Part shown: piece after piece, positions 49,707-59,481 of the stretch
How the letters are laid out: each line of letters opens with the position of its first letter
How positions within the stretch are numbered: the first letter of the stretch is position 1
Notes under the pieces: generated by a model
Told to the model about the DNA's origin: nothing
The model's database searches: none
What the model saw: the letters and a program-made list of their open reading frames with translations, nothing else
From: Nitrospiraceae bacterium
GTDB taxonomy: Bacteria; Nitrospirota; Thermodesulfovibrionia; UBA6902
DNA: 64,000 bases
NCBI GenBank assembly: GCA_003599275.1
Contig: QZJG01000005.1
Coordinates: 1 to 64,000 of the forward strand
Direction of reading: 5' to 3'
Position numbers and translations under genes: made by a program

Positions 49707-49791
49707 GCAAACAAAATTTCATGAGAATTGTAACCCCTCAGTTACGGGTGCAATGCTGCCGAAGTTGTCATTCCCGCAAGCCCCTCGCTTC

Positions 49792-49916
49792 GTCATTGCG
49801 AAGCAATCTCTTTTTATCGCTCGGATAAACTCCGCAATCTCAAAGAAGATTGCCTCGGTCGTATCGACCTCGCAATGACAGGGAATTCAAGCGTTACAGC
49901 TCCATGTCTATTTCAG
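49792..49916. mobile_element. Degenerate MITE-like element, family A copy 3
   Basis: CAATGACAGGGAATTCAAGCGTTACAGCTCCATGTCTATTTCAG matches the reverse complement of the copy 1 left arm (CAATGACAGGTAATTCAAGCGTTTATAGTTCTATGTCTATTTTTCGG). The middle matches copy 2 inverted. Confidence 0.65.
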
Positions 49917-49969
49917 TGTCTTGTAATCAACTACTTGCTTTTAAAACATATGTGACCATATATTAATAC

Positions 49970-50305
49970 ATGGAACAATGGTCGGGCGAATACCCTGCTG
50001 ATATGTCTCCTTTAAACTGGACCGTAATACTGAAGGCCCTCGCCGATAAAAACCGTTTACAGATCATCCACGAGCTCTTAAAGCATGAAGCTACCGTCAA
50101 TGAATTATCAGATGCCCTCAATCTGAAGGTATACAATATGTCCAAACATCTTAAAGTCCTCGAGGCAAGCGGATTGCTTCAGAAAAGGAAAAACGGCAGC
50201 CGAAGAATATACAATATTACAGAGCAGCTCATGTCCCGCCTGTCCGAAGACAGGCAGGTCCTGGATCTGGGTTGCTGCAAATTCATATTCGTTTCGGAGA
50301 AGTAA
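49970..50305 (+). CDS. ArsR-family transcriptional regulator with C-terminal vicinal Cys pair
   Basis: ILKALADKNRLQIIHELLKHEATVNELSDALNLKVYNMSKHLKVLEASGLLQKRKNGSRRIYNI; ...LDLGCCKFIFVSEK. Confidence 0.88.
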   Translation: MEQWSGEYPADMSPLNWTVILKALADKNRLQIIHELLKHEATVNELSDALNLKVYNMSKHLKVLEASGLLQKRKNGSRRIYNITEQLMSRLSEDRQVLDLGCCKFIFVSEK

Positions 50306-50323
50306 CCTTATTTCCGGGGAATC

Positions 50324-53300
50324 ATGGCAAGGCATCAAAAACGATACGGAATGCTGGTCAACCTTGACAGGTGCGTAGGATGCTATGCATGTCAGGTGAC
50401 GTGCAAGGCAGAGTATGACATCCCCTTCGGCGCTTTCCGCTGCAAGGTCGAAACATACCGGTCCGGCTGCTATCCGGATATTACAAAAATTTTCATCCCA
50501 AGGTTTTGCAACCACTGCGACAATGCCCCATGCATCGAGGAATGCAAAGAAGACGCCCTCTTCAAGAATGAGGACGGCGTCGTCATTTTAAAAAGTGATA
50601 AATGCGTGGGCTGCCGGATGTGCCGGGACAAATGTCCCTATAAGGCAATCGATATAAGTCCGGTCACAGGGCAGGCGGAGAAATGCGACTTTTGCCATGG
50701 AAGGACAATAAATGGTCTCTTGCCTGTCTGTGTCCAAAGTTGCATGGGGAAGGCGCTTTTGTTCGGCGATATCAATGACCCGAAAAGCGATATCTCCCTT
50801 GAAATGGCAAAATCCGGCCTGAAGATTTTAAATCCCGAATACGGCACTAATCCATCTATTTTTTATGCATACAAGGGAGATGCCGGCAGCACGCCGTTAA
50901 AGGATTATGCACCCGTGGCCGGACGTTCAACGCGCCGCATAAAGGTCAAACACGACGGACAGGAGGGGGTGGCGGGAAAATTAATATATACGTCCGACGT
51001 CATGTGCCCTTCCGAATGCGGCATAGCCGTACTTGTGCAAGACGGCGTCGCAAAAAAAATTTACGGTAATCCCCACACCCTTGTGAATAACGGCGCATTT
51101 TGCGCAAAGGGCGCTGCGGGGCTGCAACTTACCTATTCCCCTCACAGGATCAAGACCCCTCTCATGAGGACAGGAGAAAGAGGGGAAGATAAATGGAAAG
51201 AGATAACATGGGAGGAGGCATCCGACCATATAGCAAAAAAACTGATCGGGATAAAAAACAGATACGGGCCGGAATCGGTATTCCTCGACTGCGGCGATGT
51301 TACGGACAGAGAGGCATACTACAGGCTCTTTCACGCCTTCGGCACGCCGAATACATACAATCACGGAAGCGTGTGCGACACAAACCGCAAATGGGGACAA
51401 TTCATCATGACGGGAGACGAAAGGCCCCTTCCCGATGTCCAGAGACCTCTCCTGACAAGGGACGACAACAATGAGCTTCATCTTCATAACAGGCATGACG
51501 CCAGACTTATTTTAAACATCGGCGTCAACCCCTTTGTGGCGACGAGATTCAATTACATGTCGAAAGGGATAACGGCCGCCAGGCAGGAGAACGGGTGCAT
51601 CTACATTGTCATTGACCCTGCATACACAAATTCAGCCGCTCACGCCGACATATGGCTCCCAATATTGCCGGGGACGGACACCGCGCTTCTCGCGGGGATG
51701 CTTTATTACATTGTTCAGAATGACGCGGAACACAAATATATCGACCATGATTTCATAAAAAATTACACAGCCGGATGGGAGGAATTCAAAGAAGCGTTTT
51801 TCTCACACACGGAAGCAACGGACCCGTCGAACGGCCTGCATTTTTTCACTCTCGAATGGACCGCGGAGAAGACCGGCATTTCAATAGAGAACATCATGAA
51901 GATATCTCACATGTTCGGCGCCACAAAACCGGCGTCGATCGAGATAGGGATGCACGGCACGGCGCACCACACAAACGGCGACGTGGCCTCCATCCTCATG
52001 ACCGCACTGTGCCTTATAACAGGCAACATGGACGTCCCCGGCGGACTTGTATTCACAGATTCGCAAAAACCCAAAAAAGGCGACAGGACAATCGGGAAAG
52101 ATTTTCTTGAGAAAATGGCCGATAGAAATATAAACGGCAGCAGCGTCAACGGCAGACTGACGGAGCTCAACAAGGACCTTTCCGGAGATTATCCCGCTGC
52201 ATGGAAAGGGGTGTTAGCAGACCTGCCTCAAAAAATAAGGGACGGGATAAAGCTTAAACACGGTGCGTTCAAAGATTATTCCTATCCGGTAAAGGCCTTT
52301 ATAACGAGGGCAGGCAATCCGGTAATCACGGCGGGCAGCACCCCCGACTGGATTGATGCATTGACATTGAAAGCCAACCCCCTTTTGCCGGCTTTCAACA
52401 ATGAAGAGGCAGGAGGGCTTTTAAATGAATACCAGCTTGAGCTGATGGTGTTCATCGACACGCACATCACCGAGACCGGGAAGTATGCGGACATAATCCT
52501 TCCGGAAGCGGGCTTTCTCGAAAGGATGGGAACGAGCGATGTCTATACCATGAGTCCCGAAATTGCGATCAGGGACCAGGTCATCAGGCCGCTTTATGCG
52601 TCCAGGACACCTTTTGATATTATGCTGGCCCTTTCCGACGCATTAACAAAAAACGGCGACCCTGATATAAGGACGGAAGATTTCAGGGGAAGGTATGAAA
52701 ACGAAGAGGCCTTCATAAACGAGATATTAGCCGAAGCCCCTGGATTCAGCAATATCGGCGGACCGCTTCCATATCCCGATCTCCCTGAAGGATGTTTGAT
52801 AATCGGGACGCCCGACAATCCATCGGCTGTATGGGGGAAAAAGGTCATAAAGCAGGGCGAAGCCCTTACCGTCGACTGGCTGAGAAGGCATAACGGCGTC
52901 GCGGTCTGGCCTGCAAGTTATTTCAGATACAAAAAATCCGATGGCTCTCCGTCCGGCATATATCCGAAAACAGCTTCAAGAAAATTCGAGTTTAAATTCG
53001 GCCGCCTCGAAGCCCTGAATAAAAAGTCAGGGACGGATTTCCCGTCCACCTTTTACTGGACGGACTGCAAATGGGACCCGAAAAACCCTTTATACAGGGA
53101 CGCGAACAAAGAATACCCTTTTCAGTTGATAACCGGCAGGGTACATCATGCAATGACAATGACTGTGGTATGTCCTTACCTTGCAGAAACAGAGACCGAA
53201 TGCATGCAAAGACTCAACGAAGAATTCAGGTCCGGCGAAACTCATTTTGCCGCAGGCTCGGTCTCGGTCCCGGTTTTCGCAATTAACAAATCCGACGGCG

Positions 53301-53581
53301 AAAAACTCGGCGTCAATACCGGCGACATTGTAATTCTCGAAACCCCGTTGAAGAAACGGGTCAGAGGCAAGGTATATCTTACGGAAGAAATCATGCCGGG
53401 CGTCATTAAAACCGCCTTTGGACCCGGGGGACAAAAAGCGTCGGGGATCGGCTTTATGAATTGCGTTGCCGGATACACCCCGAATATAAATGAATGCTTT
53501 GACCCTGAAAACATTTCCCGTTTCACCGGGATGCCGGGATTCGGGGATGTAATGGTCAGAGTCATCAAAGAGACCCCGTAA
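50324..53581 (+). CDS. Fused four-cluster ferredoxin (PsrB/DmsB-like) and molybdopterin oxidoreductase catalytic subunit (DMSO-reductase superfamily)
   Basis: N-terminus with 16 Cys in 4 clusters (CVGCYACQVTC, CNHCDNAPCIEEC, CVGCRMCRDKC, CDFCHG...CVQSC). Then MCPSECGIAVLVQDGVAKKIYGNP..., HGSVCDTNRKWG, INVGVNPF-like, molydopterin-binding C-terminal domain. Confidence 0.92.
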   Translation: MARHQKRYGMLVNLDRCVGCYACQVTCKAEYDIPFGAFRCKVETYRSGCYPDITKIFIPRFCNHCDNAPCIEECKEDALFKNEDGVVILKSDKCVGCRMCRDKCPYKAIDISPVTGQAEKCDFCHGRTINGLLPVCVQSCMGKALLFGDINDPKSDISLEMAKSGLKILNPEYGTNPSIFYAYKGDAGSTPLKDYAPVAGRSTRRIKVKHDGQEGVAGKLIYTSDVMCPSECGIAVLVQDGVAKKIYGNPHTLVNNGAFCAKGAAGLQLTYSPHRIKTPLMRTGERGEDKWKEITWEEASDHIAKKLIGIKNRYGPESVFLDCGDVTDREAYYRLFHAFGTPNTYNHGSVCDTNRKWGQFIMTGDERPLPDVQRPLLTRDDNNELHLHNRHDARLILNIGVNPFVATRFNYMSKGITAARQENGCIYIVIDPAYTNSAAHADIWLPILPGTDTALLAGMLYYIVQNDAEHKYIDHDFIKNYTAGWEEFKEAFFSHTEATDPSNGLHFFTLEWTAEKTGISIENIMKISHMFGATKPASIEIGMHGTAHHTNGDVASILMTALCLITGNMDVPGGLVFTDSQKPKKGDRTIGKDFLEKMADRNINGSSVNGRLTELNKDLSGDYPAAWKGVLADLPQKIRDGIKLKHGAFKDYSYPVKAFITRAGNPVITAGSTPDWIDALTLKANPLLPAFNNEEAGGLLNEYQLELMVFIDTHITETGKYADIILPEAGFLERMGTSDVYTMSPEIAIRDQVIRPLYASRTPFDIMLALSDALTKNGDPDIRTEDFRGRYENEEAFINEILAEAPGFSNIGGPLPYPDLPEGCLIIGTPDNPSAVWGKKVIKQGEALTVDWLRRHNGVAVWPASYFRYKKSDGSPSGIYPKTASRKFEFKFGRLEALNKKSGTDFPSTFYWTDCKWDPKNPLYRDANKEYPFQLITGRVHHAMTMTVVCPYLAETETECMQRLNEEFRSGETHFAAGSVSVPVFAINKSDGEKLGVNTGDIVILETPLKKRVRGKVYLTEEIMPGVIKTAFGPGGQKASGIGFMNCVAGYTPNINECFDPENISRFTGMPGFGDVMVRVIKETP

Positions 53582-53623
53582 CCCTTGAAAAAACCGGATA
53601 CAATTGCTAAATTAACTTCCACC

Positions 53624-54691
53624 ATGTCAGAACTCGACGAACTGAGAAAAAAAATTGACGAGCTCGACCTCCGGATTGTCGGGCTGCTCAACGAAAGGGC
53701 CGGGGTCGCCATTGAAATAGGCAAGGCCAAGCAGAATAAAAACCTGAACATGCATTCTCCCGCAAGGGAGAAGGAAATCCTGCGAAGGCTTGCCGAAATA
53801 AATCCGGGGCCCTTCCCCGATAACGCCCTCAAATTAATTTATGATGAGATACTTTCCGCATCGCTTTCATTGCAGCAGCCGTTAAAGGTCGCATACCTCG
53901 GTCCTTCCGCCACCTTTACACACCTTGCCGCAAGCAGGAAGTTCGGCTCGTCAACAGAATATCTGCCTGAAAGCACAATAAGGGGAGTTTTCGAGGCCGT
54001 CAACCGGGAGAAGGCGCAGTATGGCGTAGTGCCGATTGAAAATTCAACAGAGGGCGTAGTGAACTCCACACTCGACATGTTTATCGATTCGGACCTGAAA
54101 ATCGCCTTTGAGATAATGCTTGAGGTGAGGCATAACCTGCTTTCGAAAACCGGCAACAGGGAAGACGTCAAGAAGATATTTTCCCACCCGCAGGCCAGGG
54201 CGCAATGCAGGGAATGGCTCGAAAAGAACTTCCCCGGTCTGCCGGTCATTGAGGAATCGAGCACCGCTGCAGCGGCCGAGCGCGTTTCGAAAGATCCGTC
54301 TGCCGCCGCGGTCGCGAGCGAGCTTGCCGCTTCCGTTTACAACCTGGAGTTTATCGAAAAGGGCATAGAGGATTACAAAAATAATTACACAAGGTTCCTC
54401 GTAATCGCAAAAGAGTCGCCCCCGAGGACGGGCAGGGACAAGACCTCGGTCATGCTGTCGATTAAAGACAGGGCCGGCGCTCTTTATTCAATATTGAGGC
54501 CTTTTGAAAAGCACAAGATCAATCTCTCAAAGATTGAATCGAGGCCGTCAAGGAGAAAGGCCTGGGAATACATATTTTTCATCGATATGGAAGGCCACAT
54601 AGAAGACAAGGGAGTCAGGAAGGCGGTCAACGATCTGAAAAAAGAATGTCTCTTCCTGAAAGTGTTAGGCTCCTACCCTTCGGCGGAATGA
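53624..54691 (+). CDS. pheA: Chorismate mutase / prephenate dehydratase (P-protein)
   Basis: ELDELRKKIDELDLRIVGLLNERAGVAIEIGKAK; VAYLGPSATFTHLAA; GVVPIENSTEGVVNSTLD; C-terminal ACT domain. Confidence 0.96.
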   Translation: MSELDELRKKIDELDLRIVGLLNERAGVAIEIGKAKQNKNLNMHSPAREKEILRRLAEINPGPFPDNALKLIYDEILSASLSLQQPLKVAYLGPSATFTHLAASRKFGSSTEYLPESTIRGVFEAVNREKAQYGVVPIENSTEGVVNSTLDMFIDSDLKIAFEIMLEVRHNLLSKTGNREDVKKIFSHPQARAQCREWLEKNFPGLPVIEESSTAAAAERVSKDPSAAAVASELAASVYNLEFIEKGIEDYKNNYTRFLVIAKESPPRTGRDKTSVMLSIKDRAGALYSILRPFEKHKINLSKIESRPSRRKAWEYIFFIDMEGHIEDKGVRKAVNDLKKECLFLKVLGSYPSAE

Positions 54692-54739
54692 ATAATTAAA
54701 TATTTGGAAACATGTTCCTGTAACTTGAGCCGCTACGAT

Positions 54740-54766
54740 GTCATTCCGCACTTGATGCGGAATGAC
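54740..54766. repeat. Short palindromic repeat, family B
   Basis: GTCATTCCGCA-CTTGA-TGCGGAATGAC: perfect 11-bp stem. Confidence 0.85.
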
Positions 54767-54778
54767 GAATAAACTGCA

Positions 54779-55855
54779 ATGTTAAACGCTCCTGAACACA
54801 TAAAAACCATCAAGCCGTATGTTCCCGGCAAGCCCGTCGAAGAACTCGAGAGGGAGCTTGGGATAACCGGCTCCATCAAGCTCGCATCAAATGAAAACCC
54901 GCTGGGGCCTTCGCCTCTTGCGGTCAGGGCGATGCGCAAAGGGGCAAGGGATTTAAACAGATATCCTGACGGCAGTTGTTTTTATTTAAAAGAGGCGTTG
55001 GCCGGAAAATTAAAGATCACTCCCGATGGGATAATGTTCGGCAATGGATCGAACGAGCTCATAGAGCTGGCGGTCAGGACGTTCCTCAATCCCGGAGATG
55101 AGGCGATAATGGCGCACCCCTCTTTTGTGGTTTATTCAATGATTGTTCAGGCGGCAAACGGCAAAAACATAATAGTGCCTCTGAAAGAATGGCGGCATGA
55201 CCTCGAAGAAATGGCGGCGCGGACCACCGGGAAGACAAAGCTTGTCTTTATAGCAAACCCAAATAACCCGACCGGGACCATGAATACAAAAGCCGAAATG
55301 GAAGCATTCATGAAAAAAGTCCCTGCCGGGGTGCTCGTTGTCGTCGATGAAGCGTATTATGAGTATGTCGCTTCACCGGATTATGCGGACACCATGAAAT
55401 ATCTGGGGGAAGGCAGGGAGATACTTGTCCTCAGGACCTTTTCCAAAATATACGGGCTTGCGGGACTCAGGATAGGATACGGGATTGCAAGTCCCCGGCT
55501 GATCACCGAGATGAACAAAGTAAGGCAGCCTTTTAATGTGAATTGCCTTGCGCAAAAGGCGGCGGTCGCCGCACTGGAAGATAAAAAACACATTGAAAAG
55601 ACCAGGAGAATTAACGCGCAGGGAAAGAGGCTCCTTTATAAACAGCTTGACGCATTGAAAATCAATTACGTGCCGACTGAGGCAAATTTTATTTATATAC
55701 CCGTTGAAAGCGGCGCCTCGGTCCGTTTATACACAAATCTTCTTCAAAAGGGAGTCATCGTCAGGCCTGTAGGGCCTGACGCTATACGTGTTACAATAGG
55801 GCTCCCTGAGGAGAACAGGAGATTTATAGAGGCGCTGAAGCAAGAGAAAATTTAA
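54779..55855 (+). CDS. hisC: Histidinol-phosphate/aromatic aminotransferase
   Basis: [54 protein letters not shown]. Confidence 0.94.
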   Translation: MLNAPEHIKTIKPYVPGKPVEELERELGITGSIKLASNENPLGPSPLAVRAMRKGARDLNRYPDGSCFYLKEALAGKLKITPDGIMFGNGSNELIELAVRTFLNPGDEAIMAHPSFVVYSMIVQAANGKNIIVPLKEWRHDLEEMAARTTGKTKLVFIANPNNPTGTMNTKAEMEAFMKKVPAGVLVVVDEAYYEYVASPDYADTMKYLGEGREILVLRTFSKIYGLAGLRIGYGIASPRLITEMNKVRQPFNVNCLAQKAAVAALEDKKHIEKTRRINAQGKRLLYKQLDALKINYVPTEANFIYIPVESGASVRLYTNLLQKGVIVRPVGPDAIRVTIGLPEENRRFIEALKQEKI

Positions 55856-55878
55856 GGACAAATCTGGATGGAGGCGGC

Positions 55879-56904
55879 ATGGACATCATAGTATTGAAAA
55901 AGAGCATCACGGCCAAAGAGCTTCGTCATATTGTCAAAAAACTCGAAGGCAAAGGATTCAGAGCGAACGTCTCGAAAGGGACTGAACGGACAGTCATCGG
56001 CGTGATAGGCGACACATCAAAGATCACCGAAGACGAAGCAAATGCCTTTGCAACCATGCCGGGGGTTGATAAAATCCACAGGATCATTCAGCCGTTCCGC
56101 CTTGCAAGCAGGGACTTTAAAAGTAATGACACGGTCATCCGGATCGGGAAAACCGCCATCGGCGGCAAAAAAATTCCGGTCATAGCCGGGCCCTGTGCCG
56201 TGGAAAACCTGCCTGCCCTTCTCGACATAGCAAAGGAAGTCAAAAAGGCGGGCGCCACATTCATAAGAGGAGGCGCGTTCAAACCGAGGACCTCGCCTTA
56301 CACTTTTCAGGGGCTTGGAGAGGAAGGCCTGGAGATCCTTGCAGAGGTCCGTAAGAAGACAGGTCTGCCCGTTGTGACTGAGATCATGGACCCGAGGGAC
56401 ATTGACGTCATTCTCAAATACGCGGACGTCATCCAGGTGGGCGCAAGGAACATGCAGAACTTCCGCCTCCTTCAGGAGGTCGGCTCTCATGACAAACCGA
56501 TAGTCCTGAAGAGAGGGCTGTCGGCAACAATAAAGGAGCTCCTTATGGCCGCCGAATACATAATGGCGCAGGGCAACAACAAGGTCATATTGTGTGAAAG
56601 AGGCATCAGGACTTTTGAGACTGCGACAAGAAACACCCTCGACCTGAACGCCGTGCCCGTTTTAAAAAGGCTCTCGCATCTGCCGGTCATTGTCGATCCG
56701 AGTCACGGCGCGGGACAGTGGAAGCTCGTGGCCCCCATGTCGAAGGCGGCCATCGCGGCAGGCGCCGACGGGTTGATGATTGAAGTGCATACAAATCCTG
56801 AAGAGGCCCTGTCTGACGGAGAGCAGTCATTAAAGCCCGTTAAATTCAGGGCGCTCATGAAAGAGCTGAAAGCAGTGGCAAAGGCAGTAGGAAGGGAGAT
56901 TTAG
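55879..56904 (+). CDS. aroF: 3-deoxy-7-phosphoheptulonate synthase (type with N-terminal ACT-like/FLD domain)
   Basis: [66 protein letters not shown]. Confidence 0.95.
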   Translation: MDIIVLKKSITAKELRHIVKKLEGKGFRANVSKGTERTVIGVIGDTSKITEDEANAFATMPGVDKIHRIIQPFRLASRDFKSNDTVIRIGKTAIGGKKIPVIAGPCAVENLPALLDIAKEVKKAGATFIRGGAFKPRTSPYTFQGLGEEGLEILAEVRKKTGLPVVTEIMDPRDIDVILKYADVIQVGARNMQNFRLLQEVGSHDKPIVLKRGLSATIKELLMAAEYIMAQGNNKVILCERGIRTFETATRNTLDLNAVPVLKRLSHLPVIVDPSHGAGQWKLVAPMSKAAIAAGADGLMIEVHTNPEEALSDGEQSLKPVKFRALMKELKAVAKAVGREI

Positions 56905-57044
56905 CAGGTTGCTGAAAAAGTCGGTTTTCAGTGTCATTGCGAGAAACGTTAGTGACGAAGCAATCTTAAACATCCTGATTAATATAGAAGCGGATTGCTT
57001 CACTTCGTTCGCAATGACAGCCCAAATACTTTTTCAGCTGCCTG
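56905..57044. mobile_element. MITE-like element with CAGG(T/C)(T/A)GCTGAAAAAGT termini and 4-bp flanking duplication
   Basis: Left CAGGTTGCTGAAAAAGT, right ACTTTTTCAGCTGCCTG; flanked on both sides by TTAG; internal TGTCATTGCGAG...CGCAATGACA. Confidence 0.75.
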
Positions 57045-57083
57045 TTAGGGTTAAGGGTCAAGAGTTAAGAGTCAAGAGTAGGC

Positions 57084-57944
57084 ATGAAGATAACTTTTAA
57101 TAACATCACGATCATCGGCGTCGGTCTTATGGGCGGCTCGTTCGCACTTGCCCTGAAGGCGAAGGGCTTTAAGGGTAAAATAACCGGCGCAGGCAGAAAC
57201 AGGAAAAACCTGATCAAGGCAAAAAGACTCGGCATAATTGACGACTATACAACTGAATATGCCGACAGTGTCAGGGATGCCGATCTGGTCCTGTTTGCCG
57301 TGCCTGTAGGCCGTGTTGAAACTATTGTAAAAAGTATAAGGAAGGACATAAAAAAAGGCGCAATAGTAACTGATGTAGGAAGCGTAAAGGCACAGATTGT
57401 CAGAAAGATCGGACCGTTGATGCCGGACAAGGTCGGTTTTGTGGGGGCGCATCCCATTGCAGGCCGGGAATGCTCCGGCATAGATTGCGCCACAGCCGAT
57501 CTCTATCAGAATGCAAGGTGCATAATCACCCCCGCTACAGATACAAATAAACCCGCGCTGAAAAAAGTCATCGGCCTGTGGAAGTCCCTCGGGGCAAAGC
57601 CTGTGCTGATGGACCCCGTAGAGCATGACCTGATATTCGGCGCAGTGAGCCACCTCCCGCACGTGGTCGCCTATGCGCTGGTAAACAGCATCATGAAAGT
57701 CGACAGCGGCATCATCCGTCATGGAGGCCGGGGACTGAGAGATATGACAAGGATCGCCCTGAGCCCGCCGGAGCTCTGGCGTGACATATGCGCTTATAAC
57801 AGGCAAAACCTCTTGCGCACCATGAAAAAGTTTTCATCCTCCGTGTCGCACCTGACCGGACTTATCGAAAGATCAGACTGGGCCGCCCTCGAAAAAGAAT
57901 TCAGGAAGGCCAAAGAGGCAAGGCAGCTCCTTGAGTCAGATTAG
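57084..57944 (+). CDS. tyrA: Prephenate dehydrogenase
   Basis: ITIIGVGLMGGSFALALKAKG, DVGSVKAQIV, GFVGAHPIAGRECSG. Confidence 0.95.
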   Translation: MKITFNNITIIGVGLMGGSFALALKAKGFKGKITGAGRNRKNLIKAKRLGIIDDYTTEYADSVRDADLVLFAVPVGRVETIVKSIRKDIKKGAIVTDVGSVKAQIVRKIGPLMPDKVGFVGAHPIAGRECSGIDCATADLYQNARCIITPATDTNKPALKKVIGLWKSLGAKPVLMDPVEHDLIFGAVSHLPHVVAYALVNSIMKVDSGIIRHGGRGLRDMTRIALSPPELWRDICAYNRQNLLRTMKKFSSSVSHLTGLIERSDWAALEKEFRKAKEARQLLESD

Positions 57945-59247
57945 CATCAAACACAAAAACCCCTTGCGCGGCGAACTTACACCTCCGCCGGACAAATCCA
58001 TCTCCCACCGCGCAGTAATCCTCGCGTCTCTTGCAGAGGGCAGGAGCGTCATCAGGAATTTCCTTTATGCAGAAGACCCACTCAGCACCGTCGGCGCGTT
58101 CAGGCAAATGGGAGTGGAAATTGAAGTCAGAAGACAGAACTCAGAGCATAAAGAAGAGATGTCCCCCACAGAAATATTAATCAACGGGAACGGCCTTTCC
58201 GGGCTAAAAAACCCTGAAGGTCCTATTGACTGCGGGAACTCGGGAACGACCATGAGGCTCCTCTGCGGCGTCCTTGCAGGGCAGCCGTTTTCAGCGACCC
58301 TGAAGGGAGACGCGTCACTGTCACGCAGGCCCATGAAAAGGGTGATCGGTCCCCTTGCGCAAATGGGCGCTGTCTTTAAATCGGACAACGGCAACCCGCC
58401 ATTGACTGTTACCGGAGGACAACTGAAACCGATCAGCTATAAATCCCCGGTTGCGAGCGCACAGGTAAAATCCGCGATACTTCTCGCGGGGCTTTATTGT
58501 GACGGCATTACATCCGTGCTCGAGCCTGAAAAATCCAGGGACCATTCGGAACGCATGCTCAGGGCTTCCGGGGCCGACATAAAAATAGACGGCTTATCGG
58601 TAAGCATCAAAGGCAGGGCCGTATTGCGACCCTTTGATTTGACCGTCCCGGCAGACTTTTCATCCGCCGCTTTTTTCATTGTGGCAGGCCTGATCGTTCC
58701 CGGCTCGGAGATACTTTTAAAAAACGTCGGCATTAATCCGACCCGGACGGGATTGCTGGAGGTCCTTCAGTCAATGGGCGCTGATATCAGACTCGAAAAT
58801 ACAAGGGAAGTCTCCGGCGAGCCGGTGGCCGACATATTCGTCAGACATTCTTCTCTTACCGGAATAGAAATCGGCGGCGACATGGTCCCAAAATCCATTG
58901 ATGAATTTCCGATACTCTGCGTTGCCTCGGCAGTGGCTGAGGGAAAAACAAAGATAACCGGCGCAAAAGAATTGAGGGTCAAGGAGTCGGACAGGATAGC
59001 TGCAATGGCCGCGGAATTAAGCAAAATGGGCGTCAGGACCGAAGAGCTCGAAGACGGTCTGATAATCGGAGGAAAAGAAAAATTGGGGCCCGCTGCCATT
59101 AAGAGTTACGGAGACCACAGGATAGCAATGTCCATGGCGATCGCGGGGCTTATGACGGACGGAGAGACGATAATCTCGGACACGGACTGCATCAATACGT
59201 CTTTCCCCGGGTTTATTGAGATATTGGACAGGCTGCAGAAGAGCTGA
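57931..59247 (+). CDS. aroA: 5-enolpyruvylshikimate-3-phosphate synthase
   Basis: GELTPPPDKSISHRAVILASLAEG, DCGNSGTTMRLLCG, KESDRIAAMA, YGDHRIAMSMAIAGL. Confidence 0.97.
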   Translation: MSQISIKHKNPLRGELTPPPDKSISHRAVILASLAEGRSVIRNFLYAEDPLSTVGAFRQMGVEIEVRRQNSEHKEEMSPTEILINGNGLSGLKNPEGPIDCGNSGTTMRLLCGVLAGQPFSATLKGDASLSRRPMKRVIGPLAQMGAVFKSDNGNPPLTVTGGQLKPISYKSPVASAQVKSAILLAGLYCDGITSVLEPEKSRDHSERMLRASGADIKIDGLSVSIKGRAVLRPFDLTVPADFSSAAFFIVAGLIVPGSEILLKNVGINPTRTGLLEVLQSMGADIRLENTREVSGEPVADIFVRHSSLTGIEIGGDMVPKSIDEFPILCVASAVAEGKTKITGAKELRVKESDRIAAMAAELSKMGVRTEELEDGLIIGGKEKLGPAAIKSYGDHRIAMSMAIAGLMTDGETIISDTDCINTSFPGFIEILDRLQKS

Positions 59248-59288
59248 TCCTAATTCCACTTTGCAATCAAGATGTCACCTTTGTCATT

Positions 59289-59362
59289 GTCATTCCGGCT
59301 TGTCCGGAATCTTTTTGTTTTACGCAGGACAAGCCATTGGATTCCCGACAAGCGGGAATGAC
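59289..59362. repeat. Dispersed inverted repeat, family B
   Basis: GTCATTCCGGCTTGTCCGGAATC...GGATTCCCGACAAGCGGGAATGAC. Confidence 0.75.
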
Positions 59363-59394
59363 GGACTGTAGTATTTGATTGCCGGTTTAATAGG

Positions 59395-59423
59395 TTGCAA
59401 TTGCTGAGGAGTAAGCTTATATT
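59395..59423 (+). promoter_or_regulatory. Candidate sigma-70 promoter of the HK/RR operon
   Basis: TTGCAA - 17 nt - TATATT. Confidence 0.5.
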
Positions 59424-59481
59424 AGAAAGTATCAAAGGAGCATATCTCCCTGTATATGACAGCAGCAATGCGGAATCTGTC

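Noticed and set aside
53624-59247. Aromatic amino-acid cluster as a novel system
   Set aside because: pheA-hisC-aroF-tyrA-aroA is a conventional arrangement; only the MITE between aroF and tyrA is notable.
59395-59481. TTG start of the histidine kinase ORF
   Set aside because: That TTG is the -35 of a plausible promoter (TTGCAA-17-TATATT); the ATG at 59482 is more likely.
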